A DNA stretch of 64,000 bases, taken from contig JABABD010000031.1 of the NCBI GenBank assembly GCA_014238425.1, forward strand, positions 45,491 through 109,490, given 5' to 3'. Of the stretch, positions 8,564 through 18,796 are shown one piece after another. The stretch is from Flavobacteriaceae bacterium (GTDB taxonomy: Bacteria > Bacteroidota > Bacteroidia > Flavobacteriales > Flavobacteriaceae). How positions within the stretch are numbered: the stretch's first letter is position 1; the number at the start of each line of letters is the position of its first letter. The position numbers were made by a program, and so were the translations under genes. Below the pieces are notes generated by a model. The model worked only from the letters and a program-made list of their open reading frames with translations. It had not been told where the DNA came from and made no database searches.

Positions 8564-11311
8564 ATGGCTGAAGTTAACACAATGAGATTAAATAAGGTAT
8601 TACGTGAGCTCAATATCTCACTAGATCGTGCTGTGGAATTCTTGAATTCCAAAGGCATAGAGATCGAGGCTCGTCCTACCACAAAAATTACTGCCGATGT
8701 TTACAAAGTCCTTTCAGATGAATTTGAAACGGATGCAAGTAAAAAAATGGCATCAAAAGAAGTTAGTGAAGCCAAGCTAAAAGAAAAGGAAGCCCTTCGA
8801 GAAGAGCGCGAAAAAGATATAGAGCCTGAGCCAAAACCAGAACCAGAACCAGAACCAGAGAAAAAAGAAGAAAAGGTAGTAAAGGCCAAAGCAACATTGT
8901 CAGGCCCAAAACAAGTGGGGAAAATAAATCTTGATAAGCCCAAGAAAGAAAAGCCGGTTGAAAAAAAGGTTGAAGCTTCTAAAGAAGTGAAGTCTGAAGC
9001 TCCTAAGAAAGAGAACGTAGTAGAAGAGAAAAAAGTTGAAACCAAAAAGGGCGAAACTAAAAAGGTTGAGGTAAAGAAAGTTGAAAAGCCTGCTAAAGTT
9101 GAAGAGAAAGCCGAGCCTGTAGCTGAGGAAATCAAAGATGAAAAGGTAAAGACACAATATCAAAAACTCACGGGCCCTAAAATTGCTGGCGATAAAATAG
9201 ATTTGAGCAAGTTTAAGAAACCTGAAAAGAAAAAGGAAGACAAAAAGGATACTACTTCAGATAATAAGCGCAAGAGAAGACGTATATCAAAAACTGATGG
9301 GGGAAAAGGAAAGCCTGGAGCTAATGGTTCTGATAATAGAGGTGGCTTTAAAGGAAGAAAACCTGGAGGAGGCGGACGACGCCCACAGGTAGTTAAAGAA
9401 GAACCTAGTGAAGAAGATGTAAAAAAGCAAGTGCGCGAAACGCTTGAAAAACTTCAAGGAAAATCTAACAAAGGCAAAGGCGCAAAGTATAGAAGAGATA
9501 AAAGAGATCAACATAGAGAGCAAACTGAAATTGATCAGAAAATTGAAGCGGCTGAAAGCAAAATTTTAAAGGTTACTGAGTTTGTGACGGCAAATGAGGT
9601 GGCTACCATGATGGACGTTGGAGTAACAGAGATTATCTCGGCATGTATGTCTTTAGGTATGATGGTAACGATGAACCAACGTTTAGATGCCGAAACGCTA
9701 TCTATTGTTGCAGAGGAATTTGGTTACGAAGTAGAATTTGTTACTGCCGATATTGAAGAGTCTATTGAAGAAGTTGTAGACCAACCAGAAGATCTTAAAC
9801 CGCGTGCGCCAATTGTAACGGTTATGGGTCATGTGGATCACGGTAAGACATCGTTATTAGATTACATAAGAAAAGAAAATGTTATTGCAGGAGAATCAGG
9901 AGGTATCACACAGCATATTGGTGCTTACGGAGTTACTCTTGATAACGGACAAAAAATAGCGTTTTTAGATACACCAGGTCACGAAGCTTTTACGGCGATG
10001 CGTGCTCGTGGTGCTCAAGTTACTGATATTGCCATTATTGTTGCCGCTGCAGATGACGATATTATGCCACAAACAAAAGAAGCTATCTCTCATGCTCAAG
10101 CTGCTGGAGTGCCTATTGTTTTTGCAATAAATAAAATTGATAAGCCTGATGCTAATCCTGAAAAAATAAAAGAAGGACTGGCTCAAATGAATTTACTGGT
10201 TGAAGATTGGGGTGGAAAAATCCAGTCTCATGATATTTCAGCTAAAGTAGGAACAGGTATCAAAGAACTACTAGAAAAAGTACTTCTTGAAGCGGAGTTA
10301 TTAGAGTTGAAAGCTAATCCAGATAAGCCAGCAGTCGGAACGGTTGTTGAAGCATTTTTAGATAAAGGGCGTGGATATGTGTCTACAATCTTGGTGCAAG
10401 CAGGAACTTTGAGAATTGGTGATTATGTACTGGCCGGAAAAAATAGCGGTAAGGTAAAAGCCATGACTGATGAGCGAGGTAATGATGTAAAAGAAGCAGG
10501 TCCAGCAACACCAGTATCTATTTTAGGATTAGATGGAGCGCCTCAAGCAGGTGATAAATTTAATGTCTTTGAAGATGAACGTGAAGCGAAACAAATTGCG
10601 ACAAAGCGTGGACAACTGCAGCGAGAGCAATCTGTAAGAACACAACGCCATATTACCTTAGATGAAATAGGAAGACGTATTGCTTTAGGCGATTTCCAAG
10701 AGTTAAATATCATCCTTAAAGGAGATGTGGATGGATCTGTGGAAGCGTTAACAGATTCGTTCCAAAAACTATCGACTGAAGAAATTCAAGTAAATATCAT
10801 ACATAAAGGTGTGGGTGCTATTACAGAAAGTGATGTATTATTGGCTACGGCTTCTGATGCTATCATTATTGGATTTAATGTAAGACCAATGGGTAATGCC
10901 CGCCAAATAGCCGATAAGGAAGAAATAGATATCCGTATGTACTCGATTATCTATGATGCTATTAATGATGTGAAAGATGCAATGGAAGGTATGTTGTCTC
11001 CAGAGCTTAAAGAAGAGATTACAGGTAATGCTGAAATTAGAGAAATCTTTAAGGTGTCTAAAATTGGAAGTATTGCAGGATGTATGGTCACTAGCGGTAA
11101 GATCTTTAGAAATTCTGGCATAAGATTGATTCGTGATGGTGTGGTTGTTTTCACAGGCGAATTAGCATCTTTAAAACGATTTAAGGATGACGCTAAAGAA
11201 GTGTCCAAAGGCTACGATTGTGGTATGCAGATCAAGAACTACAATGATATAAAAGAAGGTGATGTGATAGAAGCCTTCCAAGAAGTCGAGGTTAAGAAGA
11301 CGCTGAAATAA
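8564..11311 (+). CDS. infB: translation initiation factor IF-2
   Basis: A 915-residue GTPase that positions fMet-tRNA on the 30S subunit. The N-terminal IF2_N helix bundle (about 1-55) is followed by a long, highly charged low-complexity linker (about 60-330) rich in Lys, Glu and Pro, with [13 protein letters not shown] runs. A second IF2_N domain and the G domain come next. The G motifs are GHVDHGKTS (about 422), DTPGHEAF (about 469) and NKID (about 523), followed by domains II-IV. The linker is long, which accounts for the length. The gene ends the rimP operon and is followed by a strong terminator. Confidence 0.97.
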   Translation: MAEVNTMRLNKVLRELNISLDRAVEFLNSKGIEIEARPTTKITADVYKVLSDEFETDASKKMASKEVSEAKLKEKEALREEREKDIEPEPKPEPEPEPEKKEEKVVKAKATLSGPKQVGKINLDKPKKEKPVEKKVEASKEVKSEAPKKENVVEEKKVETKKGETKKVEVKKVEKPAKVEEKAEPVAEEIKDEKVKTQYQKLTGPKIAGDKIDLSKFKKPEKKKEDKKDTTSDNKRKRRRISKTDGGKGKPGANGSDNRGGFKGRKPGGGGRRPQVVKEEPSEEDVKKQVRETLEKLQGKSNKGKGAKYRRDKRDQHREQTEIDQKIEAAESKILKVTEFVTANEVATMMDVGVTEIISACMSLGMMVTMNQRLDAETLSIVAEEFGYEVEFVTADIEESIEEVVDQPEDLKPRAPIVTVMGHVDHGKTSLLDYIRKENVIAGESGGITQHIGAYGVTLDNGQKIAFLDTPGHEAFTAMRARGAQVTDIAIIVAAADDDIMPQTKEAISHAQAAGVPIVFAINKIDKPDANPEKIKEGLAQMNLLVEDWGGKIQSHDISAKVGTGIKELLEKVLLEAELLELKANPDKPAVGTVVEAFLDKGRGYVSTILVQAGTLRIGDYVLAGKNSGKVKAMTDERGNDVKEAGPATPVSILGLDGAPQAGDKFNVFEDEREAKQIATKRGQLQREQSVRTQRHITLDEIGRRIALGDFQELNIILKGDVDGSVEALTDSFQKLSTEEIQVNIIHKGVGAITESDVLLATASDAIIIGFNVRPMGNARQIADKEEIDIRMYSIIYDAINDVKDAMEGMLSPELKEEITGNAEIREIFKVSKIGSIAGCMVTSGKIFRNSGIRLIRDGVVVFTGELASLKRFKDDAKEVSKGYDCGMQIKNYNDIKEGDVIEAFQEVEVKKTLK

Positions 11312-11344
11312 AATATTCCATCATAAGGTGGATAAAAGGTAGAC

Positions 11345-11377
11345 AAAGCATTCATTATCTAGTGAATGCTTTTTTTA
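11345..11377 (+). terminator. intrinsic terminator after infB
   Basis: AAAGCATTCA (11345-11354) pairs with TGAATGCTTT (11363-11372) around an eight-base loop, followed by TTTTTAT. It ends the rimP-nusA-infB operon. The A-run on its other side means it could also stop transcripts of the convergent SPOR gene. Confidence 0.85.
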
Positions 11378-11387
11378 TACTATAATA

Positions 11388-11768
11388 TTACTTACCAGGC
11401 TTAAAAATAAAGGCACTAGTGAATTTTCGTTTTACTTTAATCAAAGCTCTATCCGCCTCTAATCTCGACCTGAAATTTCCTACCCATATTTTGTAATTGG
11501 GAGTCTCGAATTTTAAACTTGATAAATACTCTGGATAGGAGCCATCAAAGTTTGCTTTTGCTGCCTCTGCAGCAGACCTATTTCCAGAATAGATCTGTAT
11601 CTTAAAACGCTCTTCTTCTGTGCTTATATCTTTTTTAAGCTTCAAAAGCTTTTCTATCTCTGGATTTTGATTTACTGTAACCGACCCTTCTTGTGCATTC
11701 GCGCTCAAAATTGCAAATAGCGAAAGGAAGAAAAAAATGGTGACGGTTTTTATATAATTAATGGCCAT
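11388..11768 (-). CDS. SPOR domain-containing secreted protein
   Basis: A 126-residue protein with an N-terminal signal peptide (hydrophobic FFFLSLFAILSANA, cleavage before QEG) and a C-terminal SPOR domain. The domain is recognised by FKIQIYSGNRSAAEAAKANF and by YKIWVGNFRSRLEADRAL. SPOR domains bind glycan strands of peptidoglycan stripped of stem peptides, so the protein probably sits in the periplasm near division or remodelling sites. It is a single-gene unit, convergent with infB and divergent from the respiratory operon. Confidence 0.85.
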   Translation of the reverse strand: MAINYIKTVTIFFFLSLFAILSANAQEGSVTVNQNPEIEKLLKLKKDISTEEERFKIQIYSGNRSAAEAAKANFDGSYPEYLSSLKFETPNYKIWVGNFRSRLEADRALIKVKRKFTSAFIFKPGK

Positions 11769-11785
11769 TTTGTTTAATGTTTTTG

Positions 11786-11793
11786 CAAAGGTA
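11786..11793 (-). promoter_or_regulatory. possible -7 box of the SPOR gene (TACCTTTG)
   Basis: On the minus strand TACCTTTG matches TAnnTTTG and lies 17 bases before the ATG of the SPOR gene. No good -33 box is seen at 19 bases. Confidence 0.45.
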
Positions 11794-11890
11794 AAATTTA
11801 AAGCTTAAAACCATTTCTTTTATCTATTTAGAATGCCTCTAAATTATAAATTAAGACTTCTCTAACATTTAGAAAATGGAGTTTAAGTCT

Positions 11891-11898
11891 TACTTTTG
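11891..11898 (+). promoter_or_regulatory. possible -7 box of the act-cox operon (TACTTTTG)
   Basis: TACTTTTG fits TAnnTTTG, with TTTA in place of TTTG 19 bases upstream (11868-11871). Transcription would begin near 11904, about 38 bases before the first ATG of actA. It is the only promoter-like match in front of the eight-gene respiratory operon. Confidence 0.55.
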
Positions 11899-11942
11899 CG
11901 TGAGAATTTTATAACTGTATTTTTCTACTTTTATTTCAATTA

Positions 11943-13283
11943 ATGAAAAAATCGTACCAAAGTTTAGAAGATAATTCCGACCACACTATGAAACAGGTGA
12001 TTTACCGTAACCTCAGTTCAAGATTTCTTCTTTTAGGTCTTATAGCATTACTATCATTTTCATCTAACCATATACTTGCTCAAGATGCTGATCCAGTTGC
12101 TGGAAAAGCGTTGTTCAGAGCAAATTGTGCATCTTGTCATAAATTAGATGGCCCAATGACTGGCCCTGCATTGCGTAATGTAGAAGCGAGATTGGCAGAA
12201 GACGAAGGATTAGATAGAGCATGGATATATGCATGGGTAAGAAATAGCGCTGGAATGATCAAGTCTGGTGATGCCTACGCTAATAAGACATTTAAGGAGT
12301 ACAACGAAACTCCAATGACTCCGATGCCGCAGTTAGAGGATGCTGATATCGATAATATTTTGGCTTATACAGCTGAATTACCTCCACCTCCTCCAGAGAA
12401 GACTGAAATCGAAGAGAATGGTGGAAGTTCTGATAATGGCGCCTCAAATAAATTAATCCTTTGTGCTTTGGCACTTTTGTTTGCTTTATTAGCTGCAGGA
12501 CTTTATTTAGTGAATAGAACATTGCGTCGTTTTGCTAATGAAAAAGGGATTGCTCTTGCTTCAGATGATGAAGAAAAAAGAATGCCGTTATGGAAAGCAT
12601 TTGTCCAAAACCAATTCTTAGTATTAGTGACTGCTATTTTCTTATTACTGGCGAGTGGTTATTTTGCTTATGGTTGGATGATGCAGGTAGGTGTTGATCA
12701 AGGATATCAACCATATCAACCTATACATTTTTCTCATAAAATTCACGCAGGAGATAACAAAATAGATTGTAAATACTGTCACTCTTCAGCAAGAGTAAGT
12801 AAAACATCAGGAATACCATCGCTTAATGTGTGTATGAACTGTCATAAATCTATTAGCGAATATAGTGGAGATGTTACTTTAGAATACGATAAAGAATTTT
12901 ACGATAGTGAAATCCAGGAATTATATAAAGCTGCTGGATGGAATGCTGCCGAACAGAAATATTCTGGAGAACCATCGGCAGTCAAATGGATAAGAGTTCA
13001 TAATCTTCCTGACTTTGTATATTTCAACCACTCTCAACATGTTACTGTCGCTGGTGTTGAATGTCAAACGTGTCATGGTCCTGTAGAAGAAATGGAAATT
13101 GTATACCAATATGCACCATTAACTATGGGTTGGTGTATTAATTGCCATAGAGAAACGAATGTAGATATAAAAGACAATGCATACTACACAAAAATTCATG
13201 AAGAACTATCTAAGAAGTATGGTGTAGACCAACTTACGGTAGCTCAAATGGGCGGATTAGAATGTGGTAAATGTCATTATTAA
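11943..13283 (+). CDS. actA: Alternative Complex III subunit A, multiheme c-type cytochrome
   Basis: A 446-residue membrane-anchored cytochrome that passes electrons from quinol within Alternative Complex III. It has six CxxCH heme sites. The first (CASCH, about residue 56) is in an N-terminal mono-heme cytochrome c domain; five more (CKYCH, CMNCH, CQTCH, CINCH, CGKCH) form the C-terminal pentaheme domain. Between them are two membrane helices (about 165-185 and 225-245). The protein is thus a fusion of a mono-heme and a pentaheme module. A signal peptide ends near ILAQDAD. ATG at 11988 (MKQVIYRN) is an alternative start that gives a more standard signal peptide. First gene of actABCDEF-coxBA. 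Confidence 0.92.
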   Translation: MKKSYQSLEDNSDHTMKQVIYRNLSSRFLLLGLIALLSFSSNHILAQDADPVAGKALFRANCASCHKLDGPMTGPALRNVEARLAEDEGLDRAWIYAWVRNSAGMIKSGDAYANKTFKEYNETPMTPMPQLEDADIDNILAYTAELPPPPPEKTEIEENGGSSDNGASNKLILCALALLFALLAAGLYLVNRTLRRFANEKGIALASDDEEKRMPLWKAFVQNQFLVLVTAIFLLLASGYFAYGWMMQVGVDQGYQPYQPIHFSHKIHAGDNKIDCKYCHSSARVSKTSGIPSLNVCMNCHKSISEYSGDVTLEYDKEFYDSEIQELYKAAGWNAAEQKYSGEPSAVKWIRVHNLPDFVYFNHSQHVTVAGVECQTCHGPVEEMEIVYQYAPLTMGWCINCHRETNVDIKDNAYYTKIHEELSKKYGVDQLTVAQMGGLECGKCHY

Positions 13284-13307
13284 TAATAAAAGAATTAATC
13301 TCATAAT

Positions 13308-16300
13308 ATGTCATCAAACAAGAGATACTGGAAAAGTGTTGAAGAGCTAGACGAAAACAGCTCTATTGTTGAGACGCTCAAACAAAATGAGTTCGTTGAA
13401 GAAATTCCTACGGATGAGTTTTTAGGTGATAAAGAGACCTTAGAGTCCTCTAATACAACACGTCGTGATTTCTTAAAGTATGTTGGTTTTAGTACTGCAG
13501 CAGCTACATTAGCAGCTTGCGAAGGACCAGTGAAGAAATCTATTCCTTATGTAGTTCAACCAAAATCTATAGTGCCAGGAGTTGCTAATTATTATGCAAC
13601 AACGATTGCTAATGGTTATGATTTTGCAAATGTTTTAGTAAAAACACGCGAAGGTCGTCCTATTAAAATAGGAAGTAATAAAATGGCCTCATCTAATGGT
13701 CATGCCAATGCAAGAGTTAATGCTTCTGTATTAGATTTGTATGATAGTTTAAGAGTACAAGGTCCAAAGAAGAAGAATGGTGAAAGAATTGAAGATGTTT
13801 CATGGAGTTCATTTGATGCTGAGGTTAATCAAAAATTAACAGATCTTAAAAATTCAGATAAAGAAATTGTCTTATTAACGCAAACATTTGCTAGCCCATC
13901 AACGTCTAAGTTGATTTCAGAATTTAAAGAAAAATATGGTAATGTACGTCACGTCGTTTATGATGCGATTTCAGAATCTGCGGCATTAGATGCTTACCAA
14001 AATATATATGGAGAAAGAGGACTAGCCAATTACGATTTCTCTAAGGCGGGAACGATAGTATCTGTTGGTGCAGATTTCTTGTCTAACTGGCAAGGTGGTG
14101 GTTTCGATTCAGGATATTCGCAAGGACGTGTTCCAGATCATGGCAAGATGTCTAGACATATTCAGTTTGAATCTAACATGTCATTAACAGGAGCTAATGC
14201 AGACAAACGTGTGCCTATGACACCTAGTCAGCAAAGAACAGCGCTTGCTAAATTATATAGTTATGTTATGGGCGGTTCCGTTTCTGGAGATTTACCTAAA
14301 CATATAGATGATGCTGTACGAAGTGCAGCCCAAGAATTACAGAAAGCTGGAAGTAATGGTGTTTTGGTCACTGGTATCGATGATGTCAATGCGCAAACTA
14401 TTGCTCTTCAAATAAACAAAAGCATAGGAAGTAAAGCATTTGATGCTTCTACACCTATTAAAACAAGACAAGGTAGCGATGCGGCAGTAGCAAAATTAGT
14501 TGCTGATATGAAGTCAGGGACTATTGGCGCCCTTATTATGAGTGGTGTGAACCCAATGTATACCTTGTCAAATTCTTCTGACTTTGCAGAGGGCTTGGAG
14601 AAAACGGAATTATCAATTTCGTTTTCGATGAAAGCTGATGAGACGGCAATTTTAGCAAATTATATTGCAGCGGCACCTCACTATCTAGAATCTTGGGGCG
14701 ATGTAGAGCTACAGAAAGGACATTTTGGATTGATGCAACCGACTATTCGTCCGTTGTTTGATACAAGACAATTTCAAGAAGCTTTGTTACAATGGACAGG
14801 AAATCCATTATCATATACAGATTACATCAAGAATACTTGGAATTCCGATATACTAAATGGAGGGTCATTTAATCAAGCATTACATGATGGTGTATTTGTA
14901 GGAGGCAGTTCTGCATCAACAGACACATCAGCTGATTCAGTAATTGATGCCTTAATAGGTGAGGAAGCTCTGTCTTCTGATGTTGGTAATGCGGCAAGAG
15001 CACTAGCTACTTCAGTAAAACCATCTAATGGTTTAGAGCTGACATTATATTCTAAAGTAGGTATGGGAGATGGCCAACAGGCTAATAATCCTTGGTTACA
15101 AGAATTCCCTGATCCCATCACAAAAGTGACTTGGGATAACTACATTGCTGTATCTAAGGCAGATGCCGAAGCAATGGGCGTAGTAAACGAGAACGTTGCC
15201 AATGGTGCTTTAAACGGGAGCTATGTTAATGTGACGGTTGGTAACACGACGATAGAGAATGTTCCAGTAATTATACAACCAGGACAGGCTAAGGGATCTG
15301 TCGCTATGGCATTAGGTTATGGTCGTACTGCTGGATTAAAAGAAGAATTACAAACAGGTAGTAATGCCTTTACTTTATACCAAGATTTCAATACAGTTCA
15401 AAATGTATCTCTGAGCGAGCCATTTGGACTGCATGAATTTGCTTGTACACAATTGCATAATACTTTGATGGGTCGTGGAGATATCATAGTAGAAACCTCT
15501 TTAGAGGTTTTCAATACTAAGGATAAACACTATTGGAATCCTATGCCAGAGGTTTCAAAAGACCATCAAGAAATTCCTGTAACCTCTCCAGATGCAGATC
15601 TTTGGGAATCATTTGATAGATCTGTAGGGCATCATTTCAATTTATCAATTGATTTGAATGCGTGTACAGGTTGTGGAGCATGTGTGATTGCATGTCACTC
15701 AGAAAACAATGTGCCAGTAGTTGGTAAAGAAGAAATACGTAAGAGTCGTGATATGCACTGGTTGCGTATCGATAGATACTACTCTTCACAAGAATCCTTT
15801 GCGGGAGATAACGAAGAAAAAGAAAACATTGATGGCCTAGGTCTTGGAAATCAACTTTTTGGAGATGGACAAGGAGATGGAACAGTGCCTACCTTACGTA
15901 GAATGGAAGATCCATCTGAGAATCCTCAAGTGGCTTTCCAACCAATTATGTGCCAACATTGTAACCACGCACCTTGCGAAACTGTTTGTCCAGTGGCGGC
16001 AACATCTCATGGACGTCAAGGGCAAAATCATATGGCATACAACCGTTGTGTAGGTACAAGATATTGTGCGAACAACTGTCCTTATAAAGTACGTCGCTTT
16101 AATTGGTTCTTGTATAGCGAGAATGATGAATTTGACTATTACATGAATGATGACCTTGGGCGTATGGTATTGAATCCAGATGTAGTTGTTCGCTCACGTG
16201 GTGTCATGGAAAAATGTTCTATGTGTATACAAATGACACAGAAAACAATTTTGGATGCGAAAAGAGAAGGAAGAGAGATTAAAGATGGAGAATTCCAAAC

Positions 16301-16475
16301 AGCATGTTCGGCAGCTTGTAGCAACGGAGCAATGGTATTTGGAGATATTAATGACAAGAAGAGTAAAGTAGCTCACTTGCATGAAGATGAAAGAATGTAT
16401 CACTTGTTAGAAAGTGTCGGTACAAAACCAAACGTAATGTACCACACCAAAGTAAGAAATACGAAAGAAGCATAA
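13308..16475 (+). CDS. actB: Alternative Complex III subunit B, iron-sulfur/molybdopterin-like
   Basis: A 1055-residue periplasmic subunit, annotated in the family as TAT-variant-translocated molybdopterin oxidoreductase. The N-terminus carries a twin-arginine signal late in the sequence (TRRDFLKYVGF, about residues 51-61), followed by a molybdopterin-oxidoreductase-like domain to about residue 740. That domain is not expected to hold molybdenum in this complex. The C-terminal ferredoxin-like domain has four cysteine clusters: CTGCGAC (about 785), CQHCNHAPC (about 881), CVGTRYCANNC (about 913) and CSMC (about 969) with CSAAC. These bind one 3Fe-4S and three 4Fe-4S centres in characterised complexes. 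Confidence 0.93.
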   Translation: MSSNKRYWKSVEELDENSSIVETLKQNEFVEEIPTDEFLGDKETLESSNTTRRDFLKYVGFSTAAATLAACEGPVKKSIPYVVQPKSIVPGVANYYATTIANGYDFANVLVKTREGRPIKIGSNKMASSNGHANARVNASVLDLYDSLRVQGPKKKNGERIEDVSWSSFDAEVNQKLTDLKNSDKEIVLLTQTFASPSTSKLISEFKEKYGNVRHVVYDAISESAALDAYQNIYGERGLANYDFSKAGTIVSVGADFLSNWQGGGFDSGYSQGRVPDHGKMSRHIQFESNMSLTGANADKRVPMTPSQQRTALAKLYSYVMGGSVSGDLPKHIDDAVRSAAQELQKAGSNGVLVTGIDDVNAQTIALQINKSIGSKAFDASTPIKTRQGSDAAVAKLVADMKSGTIGALIMSGVNPMYTLSNSSDFAEGLEKTELSISFSMKADETAILANYIAAAPHYLESWGDVELQKGHFGLMQPTIRPLFDTRQFQEALLQWTGNPLSYTDYIKNTWNSDILNGGSFNQALHDGVFVGGSSASTDTSADSVIDALIGEEALSSDVGNAARALATSVKPSNGLELTLYSKVGMGDGQQANNPWLQEFPDPITKVTWDNYIAVSKADAEAMGVVNENVANGALNGSYVNVTVGNTTIENVPVIIQPGQAKGSVAMALGYGRTAGLKEELQTGSNAFTLYQDFNTVQNVSLSEPFGLHEFACTQLHNTLMGRGDIIVETSLEVFNTKDKHYWNPMPEVSKDHQEIPVTSPDADLWESFDRSVGHHFNLSIDLNACTGCGACVIACHSENNVPVVGKEEIRKSRDMHWLRIDRYYSSQESFAGDNEEKENIDGLGLGNQLFGDGQGDGTVPTLRRMEDPSENPQVAFQPIMCQHCNHAPCETVCPVAATSHGRQGQNHMAYNRCVGTRYCANNCPYKVRRFNWFLYSENDEFDYYMNDDLGRMVLNPDVVVRSRGVMEKCSMCIQMTQKTILDAKREGREIKDGEFQTACSAACSNGAMVFGDINDKKSKVAHLHEDERMYHLLESVGTKPNVMYHTKVRNTKEA

Positions 16476-16504
16476 ATTAATTAAGAAACAATTATAAAAG
16501 GATT

Positions 16505-18247
16505 ATGGCGTCTCATTACGAAGCACCTATTAGAAGACCTTTAGTTACAGGAGAAAAATCATATCATGATGTTTCTGTTGATATCGCTAAACCTGTTGAA
16601 GGAAAAGCCAATAAATCTTGGTGGATAGTATTTGGTATTGCACTATCAGCCTTTCTTTGGGGCGTTGGTTGTATTATTTATACTATTTCTACAGGTATTG
16701 GAACCTGGGGATTGAACCCTACTGTAAATTGGGCATGGGATATTACTAACTTTGTTTGGTGGGTAGGTATTGGTCACGCAGGAACGTTGATTTCTGCCGT
16801 ACTATTACTCTTCCGTCAAAAATGGAGAATGGCGATTAACCGTTCTGCAGAGGCGATGACTATTTTCTCGGTAATACAAGCAGGATTGTTCCCGATAATA
16901 CACATGGGACGACCTTGGTTAGCCTATTGGGTATTGCCAATTCCTAACCAATTTGGATCGTTGTGGGTCAACTTTAATTCACCACTACTTTGGGATGTAT
17001 TCGCAATTTCAACATACTTATCAGTATCATTAGTATTCTGGTGGACAGGATTATTGCCTGATTTCGCGATGATTCGTGATAGAGCTGTAAGACCATTTCA
17101 AAAGAGGATATATTCCATCTTGAGTTTTGGCTGGTCAGGTAGAGCAAAAGATTGGCAACGCTTTGAAGAAGTGTCTTTGGTATTGGCTGGATTGGCTACA
17201 CCACTTGTACTTTCGGTTCACACCATTGTATCATTTGATTTCGCCACTTCAGTAATTCCAGGTTGGCATACCACTATTTTCCCACCATACTTTGTTGCTG
17301 GTGCGATTTTCTCAGGATTTGCTATGGTGAATACACTTCTCATCATTATGAGAAAAGTATGTAGCCTAGAAGATTATATTACAGTACAACATATCGAATT
17401 AATGAATATCGTTATCATGATAACGGGTTCTATTGTAGGTGTAGCTTACATCACAGAACTTTTCGTGGCTTGGTATTCTGGAGTTGAATATGAACAATAT
17501 GCCTTTTTAAATAGAGCAACTGGACCTTATTGGTGGGCCTATTTAGCAATGATGTCTTGTAACGTATTCTCGCCACAATTTATGTGGTTTAAGAAATTAA
17601 GAACAAGTATCATGTTCTCATTCTTTATCTCCATTGTTGTTAATATTGGTATGTGGTTTGAACGTTTTGTAATCATCGTGACATCGCTTCATAGAGATTA
17701 CTTGCCTTCATCATGGACAATGTTTCAACCAACGTTTGTTGATATAGGGATATTTATTGGTACGATTGGATTCTTCTTTGTGTTGTTTCTATTGTATGCG
17801 AGAACCTTCCCAGTGATTGCACAAGCGGAAGTAAAGACGATTTTGAAATCTTCAGGAGAGCGTTATAAAAATATTAGAGAGGCTGGTAATAGTTTAGTTG
17901 GAACAGGCTCAGACGAAAGAACGTCAGGAGGTCAAGTGAAGATTGCTTCAGCGGCATCTGATAAAGTTTCAAATGAATCTGATACAGATTCAGAAAAACT
18001 GAATAGCTTATTTGCTGGTATTGGAACATTTGACCCAAACACGCAAACTGCTGACGACCTTAAGAAAATTAGCGGTATTGGACCTAAAATGGAAGGTGTA
18101 TTAAATCAAATAGGAATTTATACATTCTTGCAGGTGAGTAAAATGACGAATAAGGAATATGATTTGTTAGATTCAATAACAGGTTCTTTCCCAGGAAGGG
18201 CAGAACGTGATGATTGGGCAGGACAAGCGAAAAAATTAATAAACTAG
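16505..18247 (+). CDS. actC: Alternative Complex III subunit C, NrfD-like, with HhH extension
   Basis: A 580-residue NrfD/PsrC-family integral membrane subunit, one of the quinol-binding subunits of the complex. About ten transmembrane helices span residues 40-440. After them comes a Ser/Asp/Glu-rich linker (about 455-505) and a compact C-terminal domain (about 515-580) that begins LKKISGIGPKMEGVLNQIGI and ends in GRAERDDWAGQA. This is the helix-hairpin-helix domain also seen fused to NuoE and ribosomal protein L21. The extension is not part of the core NrfD fold. The gene is 29 bases after actB and 11 bases before the start chosen for actD. Confidence 0.92.
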   Translation: MASHYEAPIRRPLVTGEKSYHDVSVDIAKPVEGKANKSWWIVFGIALSAFLWGVGCIIYTISTGIGTWGLNPTVNWAWDITNFVWWVGIGHAGTLISAVLLLFRQKWRMAINRSAEAMTIFSVIQAGLFPIIHMGRPWLAYWVLPIPNQFGSLWVNFNSPLLWDVFAISTYLSVSLVFWWTGLLPDFAMIRDRAVRPFQKRIYSILSFGWSGRAKDWQRFEEVSLVLAGLATPLVLSVHTIVSFDFATSVIPGWHTTIFPPYFVAGAIFSGFAMVNTLLIIMRKVCSLEDYITVQHIELMNIVIMITGSIVGVAYITELFVAWYSGVEYEQYAFLNRATGPYWWAYLAMMSCNVFSPQFMWFKKLRTSIMFSFFISIVVNIGMWFERFVIIVTSLHRDYLPSSWTMFQPTFVDIGIFIGTIGFFFVLFLLYARTFPVIAQAEVKTILKSSGERYKNIREAGNSLVGTGSDERTSGGQVKIASAASDKVSNESDTDSEKLNSLFAGIGTFDPNTQTADDLKKISGIGPKMEGVLNQIGIYTFLQVSKMTNKEYDLLDSITGSFPGRAERDDWAGQAKKLIN

Positions 18248-18258
18248 AACATAGTCAT

Positions 18259-18789
18259 ATGGAATCTTCAAAAGTTATTCAGGCTATATATAATGATGAC
18301 GATGTATTACTTTCGGCAGTAAAGAAAGTAAAAGCAGCGAAGCATCATATAGAAGAAATTTATACACCATTTCCAGTTCACGGGCTAGATAAAGCTATGG
18401 GCTTGGCACCTACACGAATTGCTATCGCTTCTTTTATGTATGGCTGTGTTGGGTTAATAGTGGCTGTTGTGATGATGAATTTTATCATGATAGAAGATTG
18501 GCCTCAGGATATTGGTGGTAAACCTAGTTTTAGTTATATAGAAAACATGCCAGCCTTTGTGCCAATTATGTTTGAGTTAACAGTATTCTTTGCAGCGCAT
18601 TTAATGGTGATCACTTTTTACATGCGAAGCAGAATGTGGCCATTTAAAAAAGCTGAAAACCCTGATCCAAGAACTACTGATGATCATTTTTTGATGGAAA
18701 TTCCAGTTCATGGAAATGAGAAAGAGGTAACTTCTTTATTAGAGGAAACGGGAGCAGTGGAGATTAATTTAGTAGATAAAGATCATTAA
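18259..18789 (+). CDS. actD: Alternative Complex III subunit D (DUF3341)
   Basis: A 176-residue membrane subunit with two transmembrane helices (about residues 55-80 and 100-125) and the DUF3341 pattern YTPFPVHGLDKAMG at about residues 36-49. In the structures of this complex ActD helps hold the quinol-binding membrane arm. The start is ATG at 18259; an in-frame GTG at 18214 would overlap the end of actC by 34 bases and adds a sequence with no match to the family. It lies between actC and actE in the conserved order. Confidence 0.9.
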   Translation: MESSKVIQAIYNDDDVLLSAVKKVKAAKHHIEEIYTPFPVHGLDKAMGLAPTRIAIASFMYGCVGLIVAVVMMNFIMIEDWPQDIGGKPSFSYIENMPAFVPIMFELTVFFAAHLMVITFYMRSRMWPFKKAENPDPRTTDDHFLMEIPVHGNEKEVTSLLEETGAVEINLVDKDH

Positions 18790-18796
18790 TATAGAT

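Noticed and set aside
8701..9163. Two minus-strand ORFs (144 and 87 codons) opposite infB
   Set aside because: They lie opposite the Lys/Glu-rich linker of IF-2, whose repetitive codons give Ser/Phe-rich antisense frames. They have no start context or domain.
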